64,000 bases of DNA from Cervus elaphus (GCF_910594005.1 NC_057818.1:60028001-60092000); one strand, 5' to 3'. Counted from the first letter of the stretch, positions 1 to 12,685 are shown. Numbers and translations: made by a program. The notes: a model not told the origin generated them from the sequence alone.

Positions 1-1387
1 GTTACAAGTTTATAGTTAACATATTTATGAGAGATGGCAGTATTTATTAGAAAGAGTCTTGCAGGGAGATTAGCACATTAAAATATTTTCATGTAGAAAT
101 GAGCAGTTTGAAGTGATGTACAATAAAAAAACACACTAAAGAAAACTATATTTCAGCAGATTTTTCAAACGGAAATATATTTGACATATAACATTGTGTA
201 AATTTAAAGTGTAAGATTTGGTAATTTGTTACATGTAAATATGTAATATGACTGCCATTACAACCACATATCACGATGTAGAACTCTTCTTTTATGTTAA
301 GTTTTTCATTGAATTATAGTTGATTTACAGTATTATAGTAGTGCAGAGGTACAACATTGTGGTTCAGTATATAGGTTATACTTTCTTTAAAGCTATTATG
401 AGCTATTGGCTATATTCCCTGTGCTGTAAGTATGTCCTTGTAGTTTATTTATTTTATACACAGTAGTGTGTACTTCTGAGTCTTTACTCTTTCTTGCCCC
501 TTCCCACTTTCTCTCCCCACTGGTAAACACTAGTTTATTCTCTATGTGCAAGAGTCTTTTTCTACTCCATTATTTTCATCCATTTGTACTAGTTTTAGAT
601 TGCATACGTCAAGTGATAATATACGGTATTTGTCTTTCTCTGTCTGTCTTAATTCACTAAACAGAATGATATCCAGGTCCATCTATGTTAGAAGCAGCAA
701 AACTTTATTCCTAAGGGGTGAGAAATATTCCATTGTGTGTATGTGTGTTTGTGTGTGTGTGTGTGTGTACTGAATTCATTAGTTAGTTTTCTGGTGGATA
801 CTTTAGGGTTTTCTATATAAAGTATCATTTCTCTATAGTAGTAATAGTGTTACTTCTTCTCTTAGGTTCTGGATGTCTCTTATTATATTTTTGTCCAAAT
901 GCTGTGGCTAGGACCTCCACACTGTTAAACCAGACTGGCAAGAGTGAGCATCCTTCTCTTGGGCCTGATTTTAGAGGAAAGAGCTTTCAGATATCCACCT
1001 CTGTGGATTTGTCATAAATGGCCTTTATTATGTTGAGATGTAGTTTCTCTATGCCCATTTTTTTTGAGAGCATTTACCATGAATGGATGCTAGATTTTGT
1101 CAATGCTTTTTCTACTTCTACTGACACAATCTTGTGTTTCTCTTCCTTTTTTTAATGTGGTGTATCACGTGGACTAATTTGTGGATTTTTAACCATCCTT
1201 GCATCTCTGGAAAAATGCTATGTGATAATCATTTATGATACCCTTTATAGATTGTTAAATTCTGTCTGCTAATATTTTCTTGAAAATTTTCTCAACCATA
1301 TTCATCAAGAAAGTGACCTGTAATTTTCTGTAATGTCTCATTATAGTACTGATATCAGTGTAGAAATAGCCTGATAGAATAAATTTA
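1..1387 (-). repeat. Old L1 remnant, unit 1 copy of the tandem duplication
   Basis: Diverged L1 read antisense. The right part reads as antisense L1 ORF2: phrases around 880-1200 match the antisense of the reverse transcriptase region seen in the younger L1s of this window. The left part resembles an L1 3' end with an internal deletion. The same sequence recurs at 29565-31560 and 58723-60240 in the same order, so it belongs to the duplicated V1R unit rather than to separate insertions. No open frame survives. Base 1 corresponds to a point about 435 bp downstream of the V1R stop in the other two units. Confidence 0.85.
733..769. repeat. (GT)n microsatellite
   Basis: Imperfect GT run inside the old L1. 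It sits at the position where the other two units also carry GT runs (30770-30825 and 59453-59495), each of different length and interruption pattern. It is therefore an inherited repeat that has changed length independently. Confidence 0.9.
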
Positions 1388-1397
1388 AAAGTGTTCC

Positions 1398-4012
1398 TGA
1401 GGAGCCAAGATTGCGGAGGAGTAGGACAGGGAGACCACTTTCTCTCCTACAAATTCATAAAAAGAATAACTGAACGTAGAGCAAACTTCACAAAACAACT
1501 TCTGATCGCTAGCTGAGGTCATTAGGAGCCCAGAAAAGCAGCCCATTGTCTTTGAAAGGAGGTAGGACAAAATATAAAAGATAAAAAGTGAGACAAAAGA
1601 GCTGAGGACAGAGATCCGTCCTGGGAAGGGAGTCTTTAGAGGACGTTTCCAGACACTGGGAAACCCTTGCACTGGCGGGCCTGGGGGAAGTGTTTGAATC
1701 TCGGAGGGCAACCTGACTGGGAGGGAAACAATAAATAAAACCCACAGATTATGAGCCTAAAAGCAACTCCCAGCAGAAAAGTACCCCAGACACCCGCATC
1801 TGCCACCAGCAAGTGGGGGCGGCACGGAGAGGAGCAGACGGCATTGCTTGGGGTAGGGTCTGGGCCTGAATGCCCAGAGGACAATCGGAGGGAGCTTTTG
1901 TGAGTTGCCAACTTGAACTGTGGGAGAGCAAAAGAGAGAGAGAAAATTAACCGGCCGGAACACACTGCCGGCCATTCGCAGAACAAAGGGACCGAGAAAG
2001 TCCAGAGAAGAGCTAGCAGGCTGCGGACCGGCCCAGCCCCGCCAGAGGCAGGAGCAGGTCGTGGCGAGACACAGGGCGCAGGCACCCGACCGGCGGGCGG
2101 GGACTGGGGCTGGGGACGCGGAGGGCAGAAGGTGCACGCACCCGACTGGCGCCAGCGGAAACTGAGACTGGGACCGCGGAAGGGAGCAGGCGCGCCGCAC
2201 CCGGGGAAAGTGCGCCCGTCAAGCCCCTGGCTGCCTGGACCGCTCTGACGGGGAAGGCACAAAGAACAGGCGCAGCTTTCTGTTCTGCGCTTTTGTGGAA
2301 CACCCGAGGGCTGGAACCAGGCGCACCGCGGGGCGTGCTCCATATAGAGCAGCCGGGAGCCTGAGCAGTGCAAACAGAGAAAGCAGCACCAGCCTCTCCC
2401 CGCAGCGCCAGCCCCTCCCCGCAGCGCGACAGAACTAGCTACCTGAATAAGAGTCCACCTGTGTCAGGGCGGAAATGAGGCTCTGAAGAGACCGGCAAAC
2501 AGAAGCCAAATAAACAAAGAGAACTGCTTCAGAAGGGACTGGTGCAACATATTAAAATCCCTGTAGAAAACACTGACTACACCAGAAGGGGCCTGTAGAT
2601 ATCACGAAGTGTAAGCTGGAACGAGGAGCTATCTGAAACTGAGCCAAACCCACACTGACCGCAACAGCTCCAGAGAAACTCCTAGATATATTTTTACTTT
2701 TTTTTTTTTTTTAAGTAAGAAAAAAAAAATTTTTATTTTATTTTTTCTTTTTTATTTTTTCTCTTTTATTTGCATTTAAAATTCCCTATTACACCTCCAT
2801 TACTCCTTAACTTTCATTTTCATAGATTTTTATGTTTTTTTTTTTTTTTTAATTAGGGAAAATTTTTTTTCCTTTCTTTTTTTTGTCCTTTTTCTCTTCT
2901 ATTTTCTATTTTTCTTTTTCTCTTATTTCTTTTAAAGTCCTCTGGTACTCCTGTACTACTCCTTAATTTTCATTTTCAATACACTATAAACTTACCAAAA
3001 AAAAAAAAAAAAGAAGAGAAGCACTCTTTTTAAACTGAACTTCATATATATTTATAAAATTTTTGTGTGTGTTTTTGTTTTTAATATAGTATTTTTAAGA
3101 GTTTAACCTCTATTCTAGATTTTTAATTTTTGTTTTTCAGTGTATGATATAAATTGTGAACATTTAAGAATCCAATATTCAGTTCCCATTTTTATTCAGG
3201 AGTGTGTTGATTATTCTCTCCCAATCTTGACTCTCTGTTTTCTACCTCAGAATACCTCTATTTCCTCCTTTTCCCTTCTCTTCCCAATCCAACTCTGTGA
3301 ATCTTTGTGGGTGTCTGGGCTACGGAGAACATTCTGGGAACAGACAACTGCGTAGATCTGTCTCTCTCCTCTTGAGTCCCCCTTTTTCTCCTCCTGCTCA
3401 TCTCTATCTCCCTCCTCCCTCTCCTCTTCTTCATGTAACTCTGTGAACCTCTCTGGGTGTCCCTAATGGGGGAGAATCTTTTCGCCATTAACCTAGAAGT
3501 TTTATTATCAGTGCTGTATAGTTGGAGAAGGCCTGAGACTACAGGAAGAATAAAACTGAAATCCAGAGGCAGGAGACTTAAGCCCAAAACCTGAGAACAC
3601 CAGAAAACTCCTGACTACATGGAACTTTAAGTAATAAGTGACAGTTCAAAAGCCTCCATACCTACACTGAAACCAACCACCACCCAAGAGCCAATAAGTT
3701 TTAGAGCAAAACATACCACGCAAATTCTGCAGCAACGCAGGAACATAGCCCTGAACGTCAACATACAGGCTGCCTAAGGTCACACCTAACTCATAGACCC
3801 ATCTCAAAACTCATTACTGGGCACTCCATTGCTCTCCAAAGAGAAGAAATCAAGTTACACGTGCCAGAACACCGACGCAAGCTTCCCTAACCAGGAAACC
3901 TTGACAAGCCAATCGTCTAACCCCACCCACTGGGTAAAACCTCCACAATAAAAAGGAACCACAGACCTCCAGAATACAGAAAGCCCACGCCAGACACAGC
4001 AATCTAAACAAG
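1398..4012 (+). promoter_or_regulatory. L1-A 5'UTR with CpG-rich promoter block
   Basis: This 2.6-kb leader has a G+C- and CpG-rich block at about 1630-2440. T-rich and A-rich homopolymer tracts follow (2697-3015), then a purine/pyrimidine-skewed segment up to ORF1. In L1 biology the 5'UTR carries the internal Pol II promoter, and that is the inferred role. Several long open frames cross the GC-rich block on both strands, but they resemble no protein and recur in the homologous L1-B leader as low-stop GC-rich sequence, so they are not called as genes. Confidence 0.75.
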
Positions 4013-4939
4013 ATGAAAAGGCAGAGAAATACCCAACAGGTAAAGGAACATGAAAAATGCCCACCAAATCAAACAAAAGAGGAGGATATAGGGAATCTAC
4101 CTGAAAAAGAATTTAGAATAATGATAATAAAAATGATCCAAAATCTTGAAAACAAAATGGACTTACAGATAAATAGCCTGGAAACAAAGATTGAAAAGAT
4201 GCAAGAAATGTTTAATAAAGACCTAGAAGAAATAAAAAAGAGTCAATTCAAAATGAATAATGCAATCAAGGAGATCAGAAACACTCTGGAGGGAACCAAG
4301 AGTAGAATAACGGAGACAGAAGATAGGCTAAGTGAGCTAGAAGATAAAATGGTGGAAATAAATGAAGCAGAGAGGAAAAAAGAAAAAAGGATAAAAAGAA
4401 ATGAGGACAACCTCAGGGACATCTGGGACAATGTGAAACACCACAACATTCGAATCATAGGAGTCCCAGAAGAAGAAGAGAAAAAGAAAGGCCATGAGAA
4501 CATACTCGAGGAGATAATAGCTGAAAACTTCCCTAAAATGGGGAAGGAAATAGCCACCCAAGTCCAAAAAACCCAGAGAGTCCCAAACAGGATAAACCCA
4601 AGGCGAAACACCCCAAGACACATATTAATAAAACTAACAAAGATCAAACACAAAGAACAAATACTAAAAGCAGCAAGGGAGAAACAACAAATAACACACA
4701 AAGGGATTCCCATAAGGATAACAGCTGATCTATCAATAGAAACCCTCCAGGCCAGAAGGGAATGGCAGGACATACTGAAAGTAATGAAAGAGAATAACGT
4801 ACAACCCAGATTACTGTACCCAGCAAGGATCTCATTCAGATATGAAGGAGAATTCAAAAGCTTTACAGACAAGCAAAAGCAGAGAGAATTCAGCACCACC
4901 TTACCACCTCTTCAACAAATGCTAAAGGATCTTCTCTAG
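4013..4939 (+). CDS. L1-A ORF1 protein (RNA-binding, intact)
   Basis: 308 codons, intact. L1 ORF1p is a trimeric nucleic-acid chaperone that coats L1 RNA in the cytoplasmic RNP. Visible layout: a basic, lysine-rich N terminus; a long charged heptad-like coiled coil (about residues 40-135, rich in E, K, I and L with LENKM and LSELEDKM-type repeats); an RRM-like core (NIRIIGVPEEEE near 145); and a C-terminal domain (KGIPIRITADLS and LQARREW, about 230-255). The predicted protein is the same as that of L1-B, and the reading frame is uninterrupted. It is followed 51 nt later by ORF2, the usual bicistronic L1 arrangement. Expression is possible but the partner ORF2 is broken. Confidence 0.9.
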   Translation: MKRQRNTQQVKEHEKCPPNQTKEEDIGNLPEKEFRIMIIKMIQNLENKMDLQINSLETKIEKMQEMFNKDLEEIKKSQFKMNNAIKEIRNTLEGTKSRITETEDRLSELEDKMVEINEAERKKEKRIKRNEDNLRDIWDNVKHHNIRIIGVPEEEEKKKGHENILEEIIAENFPKMGKEIATQVQKTQRVPNRINPRRNTPRHILIKLTKIKHKEQILKAAREKQQITHKGIPIRITADLSIETLQARREWQDILKVMKENNVQPRLLYPARISFRYEGEFKSFTDKQKQREFSTTLPPLQQMLKDLL

Positions 4940-4990
4940 ACAGGAAACACAGAAAGGTTGTATAAACGTGAACCCAAAACAACAAAGTAA

Positions 4991-7900
4991 ATGGCAATGG
5001 GACCACACCTATCAATAATTACCTTAAATGTAGATGGGTTGAATGCCCCAACCAAAAGACAAAGATTGGCTGAATGGATACAAGAAGAAGACCACTATAT
5101 ATGCTGTCTACAAGAGACCCACCTCAAAACATGAGACACATACAGGCTAAAAGTGAAGGGCTGGAAAAAAATATTTCACATAAACGGAGACCAAAAGAAA
5201 GCAGGAGTCACAATACTCATATCAGATAAAATAGACTTTCAAATAAAGAATGTGAAAAGAGACAAAGAAGGACACTACATAATGATCAAAGGATCAATCC
5301 AAGAAGAAGATATAACAATTATAAATATATATGCACCCAACATAGGAGCACCGCAAAATGTATGGCAAATGCTAACGAGTATGAAAGAGGAAATTAATAG
5401 TAACACAATAATAGTGGGAGACTTTAATACCCCACTCACAACTATGGATAGATCAACTAAACAGAAAATTAACAAGAAAACACAAACCTTAAATGACACA
5501 ATGGACCAGCTAGACCTAATTGATATCTATAGGACATTTCACCCCAAAACAATCAACTTCACCTTTTTCTCAAGTGCACATGGAACCTTCTCCAGAATAG
5601 ATCACATCCTGGGCCATAAATCTGGTCTTGGAAAATTCAAAAACATTGAAATCATTCCAGTCATCTTTTCTGACCACAGTGCAGTAAGATTAGATCTCAA
5701 TTACAGGAAAAAAATTGTTAAAAATTCAAACACATGGAGGCTAAACAACACGCTTCTGAATAACCAACAAGTCATAGAAGAAATCAAAAAAGAAATCAAA
5801 ATATGTATAGAAATGAATGAAAATGAAAGCACAACAACCCAAAACCTATGGGACACTGTTAAAGCAGTGCTAAGGGGAAGGTTCATAGCATTACAGGCTT
5901 ACCTCAAGAAACAAGGAAAAAGCCAAATAAATAACCTAACTCTACACCTAAAGCAATTAGAGAAGGAAGAAATGAAGAAACCCAGGGTTAGCAGATGGAA
6001 AGAAATCTTAAAAATCAGGGCAGAAATAAATGCAAAAGAAACTAAAGAGACCATAGCAAAAATCAACAAAGCTAAAAGCTGGGTTTTTGAAAAAATAAAC
6101 AAAATTGACAAACCATTAGCAAAACTCATTAAGAAACAAAGAGAGAAGAACGAAATTAACAAAATTAGAGATGAAAATGGAGAGATCACAACAGACAACA
6201 CTGAAATAAAAAGGGTCATAAGAGACTACTACCAGCAGCTCTATGCCAATAAAATGGACAACTTGGATGAAATGGAAAAATTTTTAGAAAAGTATAACTT
6301 TCCAAAACTGAACCAGGAAGAAATAGAAGATCTTAACAGAGCCATCACAAGCAAGGAAATCGAAACTGTAATCAGAAATCTTCCAGCAAACAAAAGCCCA
6401 GGACCAGATGGCTTCACAGCTGAATTCTACCAAAAATTTAGAGAAGAGCTAACACCTATCTTACTCAAACTCTTCCAGAAAATTGCAGAAGAAGGTAAAC
6501 TTCCAAACTCATTCTATGAGGCCACCATCACCCTAATTCCAAAACCAGACAAAGATGCCACAAAAAAAGAAAACTACAGGCCAATATCACTGATGAACAT
6601 AGATGCAAAAATCCTTAACAAAATTCTAGCAAACAGAATCCAACAACATATTAAAAAAATCATACACCATGACCAAGTGGGCTTTATCCCAGGAATGCAA
6701 GGATTCTTTAATATCCGCAAATCAATCAATGTAATACACCACGTTAACAAATTGAAAGAGAAAAACCACATGATTATCTCAATAGATGCAGAGAAAGCCT
6801 TTGACAAAAATCAACACCCATTTATGATTAAAACTCTCCAGAAAGCAGGAATAGAAGGAACATACCTCAGCATAATAAAAGCTATATATGACAAACCCAC
6901 AGCAAGCATCACCCTCAATGGTGAAAAATTGAAAGCATTTCCCCTGAAATCAGGAACAAGACAAGGGTGCCCACTCTCACCACTACTATTCAACATAGTG
7001 TTGGAAGTTTTGGCCACAGCAGTCAGAGCAGAAAAAGAAGTAAAAGGAATCCAGATAGGAAAAGAAGAAGTGAAACTCTCGCTGTTTGCAGATGACATGA
7101 TCCTCTACATAGAAAACCCTAAAGACTCTACCAGAAAATTATTAGAGCTAATCAATGAAAGTAGTAAAGTTGCAGGATATAAAATTAACACAGAAATCCC
7201 TTGAATTCCTATATACTAACAATGAAAAAACAGAAAGAGAAATTAAGGAAACAATACCATTCACCATTGCAACAAAAAGAATAAAATACTTAGGAGTATA
7301 TCTACCTAAAGAAACAAAAGACCTATACATAGAAAACTATAAAACACTGATGAAAGAAATCAAAGAGGACACAAACAGATGGAGAAACATACTGTGTTCA
7401 TGGATTGGAAGAATCAATATTGTCAAAATGGCTATTCTACCCAAAGCAATCTATAGATTCAATGCAATCCCTATCAAGTTACCAACGGTATTTTTCACAG
7501 AACTAGACCAAAGAATTTCACAATTTGTATGGAAATATAAAAAACCTCGAATAGCTAAAGTAATCTTGAGAAAGAAGAATGGAACTGGAGGAATCAACCT
7601 GCCTGACTTCAGACTCTACTACAAAGCCACAGTCATCAAGACAGTATGGTACTGGCACAAAGACAGAAATATAGATCAATGGAACAGAATAGAAAGGCCA
7701 GAAATAAATCCATGAACCTATGGACACCTTATCTTTGACAAAGGAGTCAAGGATATACAATGGAAAAAAGACAACCACTTTAACAAGTGGTGCTGGGATA
7801 ACTAGTCAACCCCTTGTAAAAGAATGAAACTAGAACACTTTCTAACACCATACACAAAAACAAACTCAAAATGGATTAAAGATCTAAATGTAAGACCAGA

Positions 7901-8807
7901 AACTATAAAAGTCCTAGAGGAGAACATAGGCAAAACACTCTCCGACATAAATCACAGCAAGATCCTCTATGACCCACCTCCCAGAATATTGGAAATAAAA
8001 GCAAAACTAAACAAATGGGATCTAATGAAACTTAAAAGCTTTTGCGCTACAAAGGAAACTATAAGTAAGGTGAAAAGACAACCCTCGGATTGGGAGAAAA
8101 TAATAGCAAATGAATTAACAGACAAAGGATTAATCTCAAAAATATACAAGCAACTCTTGAAGTTCAATTGCAGAAAAGTAAATGACCCAATCAAAAAGTG
8201 GGCCAAAGAACTAAACAGACATTTCTCCAAAGAAGACATACAGATAGCTAACAAACACATGAAAAGATGCTCAACATCACTCATTATCAGAGAAATGTAA
8301 ATCAAAACCACAATGAGGTACCATTACACGCCAGTCAGGATGGCTGCTATCCAAAAGTCTACAAGCAATAAATGCTGGAGAGGGTGTGGAGAAAAGGGAA
8401 CCCTCTTACACTGTTGGTGGGAAAGCAAACTAGTACAGCCACTATGAAGAACAGTGTGGAGATTTCTTAAAAAACTGGAAATAGTACTGCCATATGATGC
8501 AGCAATACCACTTCTGGGCATACACACTGAGGAATCCAGATCTGAAAGAGACACGTGCACCGTAATGTTCATCACAGCACTGTTTTAATAGCCAGGACAT
8601 GGAAGGAACCTAGATGCCCATCAGCAGACGAATGGATAAGGAAGCTGTGGTACATATACACCATGGAATATTACTCAGCCTTTAAAAAGAATTCATTTGA
8701 ATCAGTCCTAATGAGATGGATGAAACTGGAGCCCATTATACAGAGTGAAGTAAGCCAGAAAGATAAAGATCATTAAAGCATACTAACACATATATATGGA
8801 ATTTGGA
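4991..8807 (+). pseudogene. L1-A ORF2 (endonuclease-reverse transcriptase), disrupted
   Basis: ORF2p supplies the APE-type endonuclease and reverse transcriptase for target-primed reverse transcription. The start ATG at 4991 opens MATGPH-like sequence, in this copy MAMGPH. Codon 48 is TGA (5132-5134), where L1-C has an arginine codon. A long frame then runs 5153-7204, holding the endonuclease remainder (INIYAPN, GDFNTPL, SDHSAV) and RT motifs including LFADDMILY near 7080-7110. Just after this, a frameshift near 7190 and further stops (7713, 8298 and others) break the C-terminal half. The C-terminal Cys/His segment lies around 8375-8420. The catalytic FADD is present, but the ORF cannot encode a full protein. 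The TGA and the stop near 8298 are shared with L1-B. Confidence 0.93.
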
Positions 8808-9110
8808 AAGATGGTAATGATAACCCTATATGCAAAACAGAAAAAGAGACACAGATGTACAAACAGACTTTTGAACTCTGTGGGAGAAGGTGAGGGTGCG
8901 ATGTTTCGAAAGAACAGCATGTATATCATCTATGGTGAAACAGATCACCAGCCCAGGTGGGATGCATGAGACAAGTGCTCGGGCCTGGTGCACTGGGAAG
9001 ACCCAGAGAAATCGGGTGGAGAGGGAGGTGGGAGGGGGGATCGGGATGGGGAATACGTGTAAATCTACGGCTGATTCATATCAAAAAAAAAAAAAAAAAA
9101 AGAGTGTTCC

Positions 9111-9222
9111 CCTCCTCTTCAATTGGGAATAGTTTAAGAAGGATAGATGTTATTTTTTAAAATGTTTAATAGGATCACATGTAATACCCTTAGGTCCTGC
9201 CCATTGTCTTCTGGGAGGTTTT
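9111..9222 (-). repeat. Old L1 remnant (continuation after L1-A)
   Basis: Continuation of the 1-1387 old L1 beyond the L1-A target site. It aligns with 31450-31568 and 60120-60243 of the other units. Confidence 0.8.
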
Positions 9223-10387
9223 TGGTTCAGTTTAGTTCAGTTCAGTCGCTCACTCATGTCGACTCTTTGCGACCCCATGAACTGCAGTACACCAGGCCTC
9301 CCTGTCCATCACGAGCTCCCAGAGTTTTTCCAAACTCATGTCCATTAAGTCGGTGATACCACCCATCCAACGTCTCATCCTCTGTCATCCCCTTCTCCTC
9401 CCACCTTCAATCTTTCCCAGCATCAGGGTATTTTCCAATGAGTCAGCTCTTCACATCAGGTGGCCAAAGTATTGGAGTTTCAGGTTGAACATCAGTCCTT
9501 CCAATGAATATTCAGAACTGATTTCCTTTAGGATGGACTTGTTGGATCTCCATGCAGGCCATGGGACTCTCAAGAGGCTTCTCCAACACCACAGTTCAAA
9601 AGAATCAATTCTTCTGTGCTCAGCTTTTTTATAGTCCAACTGTCACATGCATACACGACTACTGGAAAAACCATAGCATTGACTAGATGGACTGTGGTCA
9701 GCAAAGTAATATCTCTACTTTTTAATATGCTATCTAAGTTGATCATATCTTTTCTTCATAGGAGCAAGCATCTTTTCATTTCATGGCTGCATGACTATCT
9801 GCAGTGATTTTGGAACCCAAGGAAATACATTCTGTCACTGTTTCCATTGTTTCCCCATCTATTTTACGTGAAATCGTGGGACCAGATGCCATGATCTTTG
9901 TGTTTCACATCTTGAGTTTTAAGCCAGTTTTTTCACTCTCGTCTTTCACATTCATCCAGAGGTTCTGTAATTACTCTTCACGGTCTGCCATAAGGGTGGT
10001 GTGATTTGCATATCTGAAGTTGCTGACATTTCTCTTAGCAATCTTGATACCAGCTTGTGCTTCATCCAGCCTGGCATTTCACATAATGTACTCTGCATAT
10101 ATGTTAAATAAGCAGAGCAGGTATATACAGCCTTGACGTACTCCTTTCCCAATTTGGAACCAGTCCATGGTTCCATGTCCATTCTAACAGTTCTTGACCT
10201 GCATGCAGATTTCACAGGAGGCAGGTCAGGTGGTCTGGTAGTCTTATCTCTTGAATAATTTCCCACAGTTTATTGCAATCCACACAAAGGCTTTGTTGTA
10301 GCCAATAAGGCATAAGTATATGTTTTTCTAGAACTCTCTTGCTTTTTTGATGATCCAGTGGGTGTTGATAATTTGATTTCTGGCTCC

Positions 10388-10657
10388 TCAGCCTTTTCTA
10401 AATCCAGCTTGTACATCTGGAAGTTCTTGGTTCACATACTGTTGAAGCATGGCTTGGGGTATTTTGATCATTACTTTGCTAGCGTGTGAGATGAGTGTAA
10501 TCATGTGGTAGTTTGAACATTCTTTGGCATTGCCTTTCTTTGGGATTGGAATGAAAACAGACCTTTTCCAGTCCTGTGGCCACCGCTGAGTTTTCCAAAT
10601 TTGCTGGTGTGTTGAGTGCAACATGTTCACAGCGTCATCCATTAGGATGTGAAATAG
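10388..10657 (-). pseudogene. BovB reverse transcriptase fragment
   Basis: Minus-strand translation shows RTE-type RT segments, including the DWKRSVFIPIPKKGNA stretch and LPDVQAGFRKG. The frame runs into the solo LTR at 10658 and contains substitutions relative to the better-preserved copy at 34921-35733. It is a non-functional fragment of the BovB polyprotein. Confidence 0.8.
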
Positions 10658-11405
10658 TGATAGGTTGTTGCTGAATGATAAGACGCCAGGATTCTTGGCC
10701 TCCAGAGGAGATGAATTCAATCCAGGGCCAGAGATGAAGCTGGATCGCTCAGAGCCTTTGTGTAATAAGTTTTATTAAAGTATAAAGGAGATAGAGAAAG
10801 CTTCTGACACAGGCATCAGAAGGGGGCAGAAATAGTACCCCCCTGCTAGTCTTCAGCTGGATGTTATATAGTCACTAGCAGTCTTTTAGTGAAAAGAAAG
10901 GAATGTCTTAAAACTCAGAATGGCACCAGGCCCATCATCCATAAACTGCATTTTGTGATAATCTTGGCACCAGATAATTCATCCCAGGACATAAAACGAT
11001 TGACTTGAATCTTGTAGAAGGGCAGATTACCATACAAATAATTTCATTTACATAGATTAGGGGAACAATATTTGAGAATAACATACTGATTTGTCAAGTA
11101 GGTTCTGAGTCACTTGGAAGATTGAAGACAGAGTCTGGGGTACATTAACATAGCTTAAGACAAACATTTCCATAAGAAAAATGTATTGGTTGACTCAAGG
11201 TTTGAGAATAGTTAGCTTCAAGTGAAACTAGGTGTCATGGCACACAGCATTTTAAGAGAAACCACCTTTTAAATTTTTATAGAGAAGGAAAAAAATATCA
11301 CCAGGATGTTTCCTCCTGCCTCTTAAGAGAGACAAAAATGTCTGGCACTTGCAGCCTATTTCCTCCATTTGGAGACCCCTGGCCTTCCTGCCTGTTACCC
11401 TCTCA
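10658..11405 (-). mobile_element. Solo LTR of an endogenous retrovirus inserted in BovB
   Basis: The 748-bp block begins TG and ends CA. It is flanked by a 4-bp duplication (atag, 10654-10657 and 11406-11409) and cleanly interrupts the BovB sequence, which reads continuously across it when compared with 33230-33260 and 35415-35450. Orientation is judged minus because on that strand an AATAAA lies about 110 bp before the 3' terminus (near 10770), as expected for a polyadenylation signal at the R/U5 side. No internal retroviral sequence is attached. The family name cannot be fixed from sequence alone. Confidence 0.82.
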
Positions 11406-12685
11406 ATAGCTCATCTGGAATTCCATTACCTCCACTAGCTTGCTTGGTCCTGATGCTTCTTAAGGCCCATTGACCTCAGACTCCAGGATGTCTGGCTCTA
11501 GGTGAGTGTGAATGATTACACCATTGTGGTTATCTGGGTCAGGAGATTTTTTTTGTATAGGCTTCTGTGTCTTCTTGCCACCTCTTCTTAATATCTTCTG
11601 CTTCTGTTAGGTCCATACCATTTCTGTCCTTTACTGTGCCCATCCCTGCATGAAATATTCCCTTGGTATCCCCAATTTTCTTGAAGAGATATCTACCCTT
11701 TCTCCTTCTATTGATTTCCTCTATTTCTTTGCATGATCGCCCAGGAAGGCTTTCTTATCTCTCCTTGTTATTCCCTGGAAGTTGCATTCAGATGGGTATA
11801 ACTGTCTTTTTCTCCTTTTCCTTTCTCGTCTCTTTATTTCTAAGCTAATTGTAAGGCCTCCTTAGACAACCATTTGTCTTTTTGCATTTCTTTTTCTTGG
11901 GGGTGGTGTTGAACACTGTCTCCTGTACAATGTCACCAACCTCCGTCCACAGCTCTTCAGGCACTCTGTCAATCACATCTAATCACTTGAAGCTGTTTGT
12001 CACTTCCACTGTATAATTGTAACGGATTTGATTGAGGTCATACCTGAATGGTTAATGGTTTTCCCTACCTTCTTCAATTTCAGTCTGAATTTGGAAATAA
12101 GGAGTTCATGATCTGAACCACAGTCAGATCCTGGTCTTCTTTTTGCTGACTGTATAGAGCCCTCCATCTTTGGCTGGAAAGAATATAATCAATCTGATTT
12201 TGGTGTTGACCATCTGGTGATGTCCATCTTGTGTAGAGATGTCTCTCGTGTTGTTGAAGGAGGGTGTTTGCTATGACCAGTGTGTTGTCTTGGCAAAACT
12301 CTGTTAGCCTTTGCCCTGCTTCATTTTGTACCCCAAGGCCAAAGTTGCCTGTTACTCCAGGTATCTCTTGATTTCCAACCCTTGTATTCCAGTCCCCTAT
12401 GATAAAAAGGACATCTTTTTTGGTGTTAGTTCTAGAAGGTCTTGTAGGTCTTCATCGAACCATTCAAGTTGAGCTTCTTCAGCATTGATGGTTGGGGCAT
12501 TGTCCTGGATTGCTCTGACACTGAATGCTTTGCCTTGGAGACAAACAGAGATCATTCTGTCACTTATGAGATTACACCCAAATACTGCACTTTGGACTCT
12601 TTTGTTAACTACGAGGGTTACTCCAATTCTTCTAAGGGATTCTTGCACATAGTAGTACATATAATGGTCATCTGAATTGAGTTCA

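Larger units (their letters stand above)
1388..9110 (+). mobile_element. L1-A: full-length bovine-type L1 (LINE-1)
   Basis: The element starts with the bovine L1 5' end (gaggagccaag motif at 1399-1409) and ends in an 18-nt A tail at 9083-9100. The flanks 1388-1397 and 9101-9110 form a near-perfect target-site duplication (aaagtgttcc / agagtgttcc), and the interrupted old L1 resumes after it. Order: 5'UTR (1398-4012), ORF1 (4013-4939), 51-nt spacer, ORF2 (from 4991, broken), 3'UTR and A tail. The length of about 7.7 kb is that of a complete element. The segment 3166 to about 7130 is repeated in inverted orientation in L1-B. The 3' third is clearly more decayed than this segment. Confidence 0.95.

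Noticed and set aside
735..768. Spaced GT repeats considered as a CRISPR-like or regulatory array
   Set aside because: A simple dinucleotide microsatellite with no spacers, present in homologous positions of all units.
1636..2373. 245-codon minus-strand frame, and other long frames in the GC-rich block
   Set aside because: It lies wholly inside the L1-A 5'UTR. GC-rich sequence lowers stop frequency, the translation is Pro/Ser/Arg-rich without domains, and the homologous L1-B leader has similar frames on changing boundaries.
4243..4899. 218-codon antisense frame in L1 ORF1, identical at 16974-17630 and similar (219 codons) at 22960-23619
   Set aside because: Its recurrence follows from the L1 copies. 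Sense ORF1 composition (rich in AAG, AAA and GAA) gives few antisense stops, so it is a shadow frame.
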